Of a stretch of DNA of 5,367 nucleotides, positions 1 through 4,861 are shown piece by piece. The first letter of the stretch is position 1. Every line of letters starts with the position of its first letter. Under the pieces are notes generated by a model that saw nothing but the letters and a program-made list of their open reading frames with translations, had not been told where the DNA came from and made no database searches. Source of the DNA: Candidatus Zhuqueibacterota bacterium 4484_219 (GTDB taxonomy: Bacteria; Zhuqueibacterota; JdFR-76; 4484-219); contig MZGM01000149.1 of assembly GCA_002085035.1 (NCBI GenBank), forward strand, positions 1 through 5,367, written 5' to 3'. The position numbers and the translations under genes were made by a program.

Positions 1-31
1 TTAACTATTGTTCTAACATTATTTCGGGCAT
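1..31 (-). pseudogene. rpsB: Probable start of rpsB (30S ribosomal protein S2), interrupted by TAG, cut by window edge
   Basis: An ATG at 31-29 lies 22 bases after the restored rpsI stop and follows a good Shine-Dalgarno sequence, GGAGAGG (41-35). The codons read MPEIMLEQ, then TAG (7-5), then a Leu codon. From general knowledge of the family, S2 proteins often begin like M-x-x-I-x-L-E-x-L-L-x-A-G-V-H-F-G-H, so the TAG falls exactly where the first Leu of the LL pair is expected (TTG to TAG is one base). rplM-rpsI-rpsB is a common gene order, which supports the assignment. Only ten codons are visible, so identity rests on context plus this short match. The stop may be a base-call error near a contig end, a real mutation, or the ORF may be an unrelated short leader peptide. 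Confidence 0.45.
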
Positions 32-40
32 AAACCTCTC

Positions 41-445
41 CTAAATTTTCTTGTTACCGCTTCGAGAACTGGAAGCTTTTGCGAGCTTTTGTTGTCCATA
101 CTTCTTGCGTTCCACCACACGAGGATCACGAGTCAAGAAACCACCTTGTCTCAACTTCTGGCGTAGATCCTCGTTAACCTTAACTAGTGAGCGTGAGATT
201 CCCAAACGTAATGCCCCAGCCTGACCAGAAAGACCACCGCCGTGAATTTTGGCATAAATATCATACTTTCCTAATGTGTCGGTAACCTCCAACGGCTGCT
301 CGACAAGCATCTTAAGTGTCTCACGCTTGAAATATTCCAGCAAAGGCTTGCCGTTTACTTCTATTTTGCCAGTGCCGGGAGTCAACCAAACCCGCGCCAC
401 TGCTTCCTTGCGGCGTCCAGTAGCATAATAAGTATTTTCCTTCAT
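41..445 (-). CDS. rpsI: 30S ribosomal protein S9, C-terminus frameshifted
   Basis: Small-subunit protein S9, whose C-terminal tail reaches the P-site tRNA in the ribosome. The product begins MKENTYYATGRRKEAVARV and carries the family signature GGGLSGQAGALRLGI followed by GGFLTRDPRVVERKKYGQQK. The start at 445 is preferred over the ATG at 451 because the Shine-Dalgarno GGGAG ends 7 bases before 445 but only 1 base before 451. After KYGQQK the frame reads 14 foreign residues (LAKASSSRSGNKKI) to TAG at 43-41. Shifting by one base at the A run (87-90) gives ARKSFQFSKR and TAA at 56-54, the classical S9 ending, for a 130-residue protein of normal family length. So one A appears to be missing. rplM lies immediately upstream (stop at 464) and the two are almost surely cotranscribed. 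Confidence 0.95.
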   Translation of the reverse strand: MKENTYYATGRRKEAVARVWLTPGTGKIEVNGKPLLEYFKRETLKMLVEQPLEVTDTLGKYDIYAKIHGGGLSGQAGALRLGISRSLVKVNEDLRQKLRQGGFLTRDPRVVERKKYGQQKLAKASSSRSGNKKI

Positions 446-463
446 TAACATACTCCCTTAAAG

Positions 464-895
464 TTATTTCAACTCTAAAGATTCCGGTTGCTGAGCTTGA
501 TGTGGATGCGATGGTCCTGCATAGATGCGAACCTTCTTCATTAGCTTGCGTCCCAAACGATTTTTGGGTAACATGCCCCAGATTGCATGATAAAGCACCT
601 GTTCCGGTTTTTCCCGCAACAACTTTCCCAGCGATATTTGCTTTAAACCTCCGGGATAACCCGAATGGTGATAATAAAACCGCTGTTGCAATTTTTTACC
701 AGTAATGCGTACCTTGTCGGCATTAATAATTACTACATGATCCCCCATATCCAGATGAGGAGTAAAAGTTGGATGATGCTTACCACGCAAAATAGAAGCT
801 ACTCGAGAAGCCAATCGACCTAAAATCTGATTCTCCGCATCTACCAGATACCATTTGTGCACTATCTGCTCTTTTTTAGCTGAATATGTCTTCAA
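464..895 (-). CDS. rplM: 50S ribosomal protein L13
   Basis: Large-subunit protein L13, an early assembly protein. The 143-residue product matches the whole family length (about 142): MKTYSAKKE, WYLVDAENQILGRLAS, LRGKHHPTFTPHLDMGDHVV (the nucleotide-binding-like core), INADKVRITGKK, YYHHSGYPGGLKQ, GMLPKNRLGRKLMKKVRIYAG and PHQAQQPESL. I choose the TTG codon at 895-893 as start: GGAGGG (906-901) sits 5 bases before it and the encoded KTYSAK opening matches known L13 N-termini. The in-frame ATG at 913 would add six residues (MIWRVK) that are themselves encoded by the Shine-Dalgarno region, so it is unlikely. A promoter-like sequence precedes it in the gap after pyrC, and rpsI follows. Confidence 0.97.
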   Translation of the reverse strand: MKTYSAKKEQIVHKWYLVDAENQILGRLASRVASILRGKHHPTFTPHLDMGDHVVIINADKVRITGKKLQQRFYYHHSGYPGGLKQISLGKLLREKPEQVLYHAIWGMLPKNRLGRKLMKKVRIYAGPSHPHQAQQPESLELK

Positions 896-939
896 TTTTA
901 CCCTCCAAATCATAATAATTGTTGCGTTTCAAAAACTAC

Positions 940-968
940 AATTTAGTGAATTTTTCTCTGAATGTCAA
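940..968 (-). promoter_or_regulatory. Probable sigma70-type promoter for rplM-rpsI
   Basis: Reading the minus strand, a perfect -35 box TTGACA (968-963) is followed after exactly 17 bases by TAAATT (945-940), a 4-of-6 match to the -10 consensus. Transcription would start near 933, giving a leader of roughly 40 bases before the rplM start at 895. It lies in the 84-base gap after the pyrC stop, where a promoter for the ribosomal protein genes is expected. The -10 box is imperfect, and the call is by sequence only. Confidence 0.65.
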
Positions 969-997
969 GCTCTATTTATCCTAATTTGAATGTTTTA

Positions 998-2308
998 TCA
1001 AATTTTTTTGGTACTGGACAAGGATTCAGACCACCATTGTCCTTTATTAAAAACTCCGTGGATCATGCCGCGCAATTGCCAACCATCGAATGGACAATTA
1101 CGCGATTTAGATTTGAAACGATTTACATCCACTGTCCATTCGCTGTCCATATCAAATACAGTAAAATCGGCCGGGTTACCAGGGGTTAAATCTTTGCTTC
1201 CCAATTTAAGAATTCTTGCAGGATTCAACACGATTTTTTCAATAACCTGGGCAGGAGTTAAAACTTTGGGCTCAAGCAGATGCTTAACTATTAAGCCGAA
1301 AGAAGTTTCCATGCCAATGAGCCCAAAAGGAGCAACGTCAAATTCGACTTGTTTTTCTTCAATAGAATGAGGAGCATGATCACTGACAATAACATCGATT
1401 GTACCATCTTGTAAGCCTTGCAGAATCGCCTCAACATCTGCTTGTGATCGAAGAGGTGGATTCACCTTAGTATTAGTATCAAAACTTTTCACAACCTCAT
1501 CAGTAAGCACAAAGTGATGGGGTGTTACTTCGCAGGTTACTCGCACTCCTCGTTTTTTGGCCTCACGGATCATAGCCACAGCGTCTTTAGTAGAAACATG
1601 GGCAATATGCACATGTCCCCCGGTGTAGGCAGCCAACATAAGATCGCGGGCAACAACAATGTTCTCAGCCACGGATGGTATTCCATAAACCCCCAGTTGT
1701 GTAGAGGTGAAGCTCTCATTCATTGAGCGTCCTTCTGAAAGAGAAAGATCTTCACAATGGTCAATAATTGGGATATCAAACATCTTGCTGTATTCAAGAG
1801 CTCGACGCATTAACTCGCTTGAAGCCACTGGTAAGCCATCGTCAGAAAAAGCTACTGCTCCAGCATCTAACATATCGCCCATTTCGGCCAATTCTTCCCC
1901 CCGGCGTCCCTTTGTTACTGCACCAATAGGATGAACAGCTACCAGCAAATTTTTAGCTTTCTTTTTGATAAACTCCACCATACCTCGATTATCAATAGGA
2001 GGCTCGGTATTAGGCATACAGCACACCGTAGTGAAGCCGCCTGCCATGGCAGCAGCAACTCCGCTTTCGATAGTCTCCTCATCCTCGCGTCCGGGCTCAC
2101 GAAGATGAACATGCATATCCACAAAACCAGGAGCTACATATTTCTCTTGCAAGTCAATAATGCTGCCGACAAAATCTTCAGAAGGAATCGTCCCCACTTT
2201 CTCAATCCTGCCCTCAACTACTAAAATATCTCCCTTTTCAAATTGAGAATTTGCGGTATTAAAAATTAAGCCATTTTTGAAAAGAAAGCTATTTTGCCTG
2301 GGTTTCAT
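998..2308 (-). CDS. pyrC: Dihydroorotase, class I
   Basis: Catalyses reversible cyclisation of N-carbamoyl-aspartate to dihydroorotate, step 3 of UMP synthesis, in the cytoplasm. Numbering from the ATG at 2308 (436 residues; family usually about 425-430): DMHVHLREPG at 64-73 supplies two metal-binding His; FSDDG at 154-158 supplies the Asp metal ligand of the class I type; DHCED at 183-187 and HIAHVS at 234-239 supply further His; SDHAPH at 309-314 contains the catalytic Asp. NPA-DFTVFD near 378-386 is the usual amidohydrolase C-terminal strand. All active-site residues are present, so it is probably active rather than a degenerate pyrC' partner. An in-frame GTG at 2335 would add nine residues; neither start has a strong Shine-Dalgarno, and I favour 2308 because FLFKNGLI then aligns near the family N-terminus. 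It is the last gene of pyrR-pyrB-pyrC. Confidence 0.96.
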   Translation of the reverse strand: MKPRQNSFLFKNGLIFNTANSQFEKGDILVVEGRIEKVGTIPSEDFVGSIIDLQEKYVAPGFVDMHVHLREPGREDEETIESGVAAAMAGGFTTVCCMPNTEPPIDNRGMVEFIKKKAKNLLVAVHPIGAVTKGRRGEELAEMGDMLDAGAVAFSDDGLPVASSELMRRALEYSKMFDIPIIDHCEDLSLSEGRSMNESFTSTQLGVYGIPSVAENIVVARDLMLAAYTGGHVHIAHVSTKDAVAMIREAKKRGVRVTCEVTPHHFVLTDEVVKSFDTNTKVNPPLRSQADVEAILQGLQDGTIDVIVSDHAPHSIEEKQVEFDVAPFGLIGMETSFGLIVKHLLEPKVLTPAQVIEKIVLNPARILKLGSKDLTPGNPADFTVFDMDSEWTVDVNRFKSKSRNCPFDGWQLRGMIHGVFNKGQWWSESLSSTKKI

Positions 2309-2387
2309 TTTTTGTGATCCCAAATGTAAAATCACCCACTCTTTCTTTGAATTTTAATTGAGTTTGTTACATCAGAAAAGCGGGAAG

Positions 2388-3257
2388 TTACTCTACATTT
2401 CGTATTTCTCCTCCACCAGCGAGCAGATCAGCCACTTCACTATCAATTTCTACCCCCCGGTTGATTGGCCCGGGGTGCATAATCACCAACTCCCGCCCCA
2501 CACGCTTAAAGCGCTCGGCAGTAATACCAAAAAGCTGACGATACTCCCGCAAACTGGGAAATAATCCTTTACCCTGCCGCTCGAGTTGAATACGCAAGAC
2601 ATTGACTACTTGCACTTGCGAAAGAATCTCATCCAAATTATGATAAACCTTAACTCCCAGATGTTCAATTTCTACTGGTAATAACGTTGCCGGTCCACAA
2701 ATAGCAACTTCAGCACCCATAGTATTCAAACCATAGATGTTGGAACGTGCTACTCGACTGTGTTCGATGTCACCAACAATTAGCACTTTTAATCCTGCGA
2801 GAGTCCCAAACCGTTCGCGCAAGGTCAACATGTCCAAAAGTGCCTGAGTAGGGTGCTCATGGGCTCCATCCCCCGCGTTGATGATAGCTGAATCTAAACA
2901 ATTAGCTAAAAAATGAGCTGCTCCTGGAGACGAATGGCGGATCACCACCATATCGACCTTCATGGCTTCAATATTGCGAGCAGTGTCCCTTAAGGTTTCA
3001 CCCTTTAACACACTGGAAGTACTAGCACTAAAATTGACCAAATCTGCTGACAGACGTTTTTCAGCAAGCTCAAAAGAAATCCGTGTGCGTGTGGACGGTT
3101 CAAAGAACAAATTTGCTACTGTGGTTCCGCGCAAGGTCGGCACTTTGGGTATGGGCCGCTCCAGCACTTTCTTGAATGAAGTGGCAGTGTCTAGGATCAA
3201 TTGAATTTCCTCTTTAGACATTCCCTCAAGTCCTAACAGATGTCGGCTCGAAAGCAT
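2388..3257 (-). CDS. pyrB: Aspartate carbamoyltransferase catalytic chain, last helix missing
   Basis: Joins carbamoyl phosphate and L-aspartate to N-carbamoyl-aspartate, the committed step of pyrimidine synthesis. Counting from the ATG at 3260 (290 residues): carbamoyl-phosphate motif STRTR at 56-60, the SVLKGET loop at 83-89 with the Lys reaching into the neighbouring active site, HPTQALLD at 136-143, DIEHSRVARS at 164-173, the Arg/Gln aspartate-binding segment LRIQLER at 222-228, and HPGPINRGVE at 262-271. Two adjacent ATGs (3260, 3257) compete; GAGG ends 1 base before the first and 4 before the second, so I place the start at 3257. Family members are usually about 305-310 residues. Here, after SEVAD (274-278) the protein goes straight to LLAGGGEIRNVE and stops, without the usual ILDQVTNGVAVRMAVLY-like helix. 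No regulatory chain pyrI is adjacent. Confidence 0.96.
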   Translation of the reverse strand: MLSSRHLLGLEGMSKEEIQLILDTATSFKKVLERPIPKVPTLRGTTVANLFFEPSTRTRISFELAEKRLSADLVNFSASTSSVLKGETLRDTARNIEAMKVDMVVIRHSSPGAAHFLANCLDSAIINAGDGAHEHPTQALLDMLTLRERFGTLAGLKVLIVGDIEHSRVARSNIYGLNTMGAEVAICGPATLLPVEIEHLGVKVYHNLDEILSQVQVVNVLRIQLERQGKGLFPSLREYRQLFGITAERFKRVGRELVIMHPGPINRGVEIDSEVADLLAGGGEIRNVE

Positions 3258-3301
3258 CATACCTCGGATTAGTTTGGTCGTTGTTTTTCAGCAAGTAACT
3301 A

Positions 3302-3320
3302 TATTATGGCACTCATAATA
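3302..3320. repeat. Inverted repeat in the pyrR-pyrB gap
   Basis: TATTATG and CATAATA form a perfect 7-base inverted repeat around a 5-base loop, just after the pyrR stop. It is A/T-rich and has no U tract, so it is not an intrinsic terminator. It could be a weak mRNA hairpin at the pyrR-pyrB junction, or chance in A/T-rich DNA. Confidence 0.4.
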
Positions 3321-3324
3321 CATT

Positions 3325-3858
3325 TCACTGCAACAAAAACACCCCTTCTTCACCATCGATTTCCTTAACATGTACTCGCACTTCTTCCCCAACAGAAGTG
3401 GGGATATTTTTCCCTACAAAATCAGGTCGGATAGGTAACTCTCGATGCCCTCGATCAACGATTACCGCCAGTTGAATGCTGGCAGGTCGTCCGAAATCAA
3501 TCAATGCATCCAGAGCAGCGCGTACTGTGCGCCCCGTGTAAAGCACATCATCTACCAATACAACATTCATATCATCAATAGCAAATGGAATGTCAGTTAC
3601 TCGAACCACTGGATGCTTGTATTTAAAATCATCACGATAGAGAGTAACATCAAGGATGCCAAAAGGAACTTCTTTGCCCTCAATCTCCTGGATCTTACGA
3701 ACAATGCGTTGCCCCAATGGTACCCCTCGAGTACGAATCCCGACGATAGCCAATTTCTCGATACCTTTATTCCTCTCCACAATTTCATGGGCTAAACGAG
3801 CAATTGTGCGTTGCAATCCTACCTCGTCAATTAGTTTCGCTTTCACACGCCTTTTCAT
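3325..3858 (-). CDS. pyrR: PyrR, pyrimidine operon attenuation regulator / uracil phosphoribosyltransferase
   Basis: PyrR binds the pyr leader RNA when loaded with UMP and favours transcription termination; many PyrR proteins also have uracil phosphoribosyltransferase activity. The 177-residue product matches the family length (about 180). Visible landmarks: RLAHEIVERNKG at 21-32, VGIRTRGVPLG at 39-49, LDVTLYRDD at 69-77, the PRPP-binding loop VVLVDDVLYTGRTVRAALDAL at 99-119, GRPASIQLAVIVDRGHRELPIRPDFVGKNIPTS at 123-155 (positions only approximate). I choose the ATG at 3858 because GAGGA ends 5 bases upstream; the ATG at 3870 would add MRKL but has no Shine-Dalgarno. It is the first gene of the operon, directly downstream of an attenuator carrying its own binding site, so it probably regulates itself together with pyrB and pyrC. 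Confidence 0.97.
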   Translation of the reverse strand: MKRRVKAKLIDEVGLQRTIARLAHEIVERNKGIEKLAIVGIRTRGVPLGQRIVRKIQEIEGKEVPFGILDVTLYRDDFKYKHPVVRVTDIPFAIDDMNVVLVDDVLYTGRTVRAALDALIDFGRPASIQLAVIVDRGHRELPIRPDFVGKNIPTSVGEEVRVHVKEIDGEEGVFLLQ

Positions 3859-3880
3859 AAGCTTCCTCATGTAAGAACAT

Positions 3881-3925
3881 AAAAAAACCTCCGCAGTGCC
3901 TTGATTTTTAAGGGACCTTGGAGGT
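3881..3925 (-). terminator. Intrinsic terminator of the pyr attenuator
   Basis: On the minus strand, ACCTCC (3925-3920) pairs with GGAGGT (3892-3887), and inside this GGT-C-CCTT pairs with AAGG-C-ACT around a 7-base loop. The stem runs directly into a U tract (seven U in total, 3887-3881). It ends only about 20 bases before the pyrR start codon and just upstream of its Shine-Dalgarno, so it must control read-through into pyrRBC. It could also stop transcripts arriving from the genes at 4043-5367. Confidence 0.88.
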
Positions 3926-3952
3926 ATATGAAAAACCCCGACCGGCCCCTTA
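3909..3952 (-). promoter_or_regulatory. Antiterminator fold of the pyr leader
   Basis: UAAGGGGCC (3952-3944) is complementary over nine bases, with one G-U pair, to GGUCCCUUA (3917-3909). Between them GGGGU (3939-3935) can pair with ACCUC (3925-3921). This fold uses the 3' arm of the PyrR-binding hairpin and the 5' arm of the terminator, so it excludes both. In the known Bacillus-type mechanism it forms when PyrR is not bound and allows transcription to continue. The pairing was worked out by hand; energies were not computed. Confidence 0.75.
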
Positions 3953-3980
3953 CCTATCTCTCCGGATAGGTTTAAAGGGG
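3946..3980 (-). promoter_or_regulatory. PyrR-binding hairpin (anti-antiterminator)
   Basis: The RNA has stem CCCCUU (3980-3975) with AAGGGG (3951-3946), a three-base bulge UAA on the 5' side (3974-3972), an upper stem ACCUAU (3971-3966) with AUAGGU (3957-3952), and loop CCGGAGAG (3965-3958). The loop and flanking bases UAUCCGGAGAG fit the core RUCCNGNGAG of the PyrR-binding consensus known from Gram-positive pyr leaders, and the 5'-side bulge is in the expected place. Binding of PyrR-UMP would lock the AAGGGG arm and free the terminator. Confidence 0.85.
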
Positions 3981-3993
3981 TTGCTCGGAGTTT

Positions 3994-4022
3994 ATTTTAA
4001 TAATTTTTTAAATAAGAGTCAA
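3994..4022 (-). promoter_or_regulatory. Sigma70-type promoter of the pyrRBC operon
   Basis: TTGACT (4022-4017) and TAAAAT (3999-3994) each match the -35 and -10 consensus at 5 of 6 positions, with an ideal 17-base spacer made almost entirely of A and T. The start of transcription should fall near 3987-3985, so the PyrR-binding hairpin begins only a few bases from the 5' end. The promoter sits in the gap downstream of the gene ending at 4043. Confidence 0.85.
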
Positions 4023-4042
4023 GAGAAATTTTTTATTATCCT

Positions 4043-4786
4043 TTAGGGTGGGCCTATCTGACTGATGCCCAACATAAGATTAAAATCACAAAGGTTGGAA
4101 TTTTTAACCTCTACACTGGTTCTAATATTGCCTGTTAACTTGAAATCTACTCCCAGAAAATACCCAAGATGTAGCTGGTCTTTCTTCTTCCACTGGCTAA
4201 CACGAACACCCTGGGCATCAGTGGTTTGCATTTTAAGTTGATATGGACAACCTCTTCCTTCAGCCCCAAAGTAGAAATCCAACCTCGGGCTTCTTACAAC
4301 AGCCACTACCCCAGTTTGCAATTCCCAGCCCTCGAAAATCAAATAGATTGATTTTTTCTCGTCGTCGAATCTCTTTGTACCGTCTGGATTGAACCACAAA
4401 GCTTGAGTTTGCCAAATCAAACTCATATTTTTCGAGGGAGAACAGAAAAAATTCCATTGTAAACCGCCGCCGTAAATGAATTCTGGTTCAAACTGAAATC
4501 CATCAACACCATGGGTAGAATCCGAAAATGTAAGGTTCCCCTGCCCCCATCTACCAAACACATCTACTCCAGGTAAAATTGGCAAACTAAGCTTCAACAT
4601 TGCCTTTTGCGATTTCATCTCTACCCCATCACTGTTGAACCGACTTATCTCACCGGAAATTCCCAAGGTCAATACTGTACGAGTTGAGGTAATAACAGGA
4701 TTGCCCACAGATTGTGCTATTGAGAAATAGGGGTAGGTAACTGTTCCTATCATCAGCATAAAAAAATACTTGAAAAATACCTTCAC
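4043..4786 (-). CDS. Exported protein of unknown function, probable outer-membrane beta-barrel
   Basis: I do not recognise the family. The 247-residue product starts with a clear Sec signal peptide: Lys at 2 and 6, a hydrophobic run to about residue 22, and a likely signal peptidase I site after SIA (24). The mature part has no hydrophobic helix but many short alternating polar/aromatic stretches (FGRWGQGNLTFS, GGGLQWNFFC, SLIWQTQALWF, LDFYFGAEG, LHLGYFLGVDF, TSVEVKNSN, FNLMLGIS), typical of antiparallel barrel strands; perhaps 8-10 strands. It lacks a C-terminal Phe, but FNLMLGISQI could be a final strand. Three Cys remain after cleavage. Start is GTG at 4786, supported by AGGAG 7 bases upstream. 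It follows the Ig-like gene by 75 bases with no clear terminator, so the two may be cotranscribed. Function unknown; a surface or secretion role is only a guess. Confidence 0.85.
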   Translation of the reverse strand: MKVFFKYFFMLMIGTVTYPYFSIAQSVGNPVITSTRTVLTLGISGEISRFNSDGVEMKSQKAMLKLSLPILPGVDVFGRWGQGNLTFSDSTHGVDGFQFEPEFIYGGGLQWNFFCSPSKNMSLIWQTQALWFNPDGTKRFDDEKKSIYLIFEGWELQTGVVAVVRSPRLDFYFGAEGRGCPYQLKMQTTDAQGVRVSQWKKKDQLHLGYFLGVDFKLTGNIRTSVEVKNSNLCDFNLMLGISQIGPP

Positions 4787-4861
4787 CGTTGCACTCCTGA
4801 TCTGGTCATTTTACCATATGTTCACTATTAGGGTTAAGTTTTTCCGAATCTGAGATTACTT

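Noticed and set aside
983..1004. Inverted repeat AATTTGA/TCAAATT across the pyrC stop as a terminator.
   Set aside because: The stem is almost all A/T and no U tract follows on the minus strand; the T run lies on the plus-strand side, where no gene ends.
502..2224. Open frames on the plus strand opposite rplM and pyrC (for example 502-705, 990-1370, 1514-1726, 1931-2224).
   Set aside because: They lie antisense to well-recognised genes, have no family resemblance and no credible ribosome-binding context.
3255..3275. A second PyrR site before pyrB, suggested by AATCCGAGGT.
   Set aside because: It lacks the middle bases of the consensus, forms no flanking stem, and GAGG is better explained as the pyrB Shine-Dalgarno.
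3445..3874. Plus-strand frames opposite pyrR (3445-3795, 3656-3874).
   Set aside because: They are shadows of pyrR coding sequence; their translations have no recognisable motifs.
4803..4835. Promoter for the barrel-like gene at 4786 from a TAAAAT-like box in the gap.
   Set aside because: No acceptable -35 box lies at 16-18 bases; the nearest candidate is 19 bases away and poorly matched.
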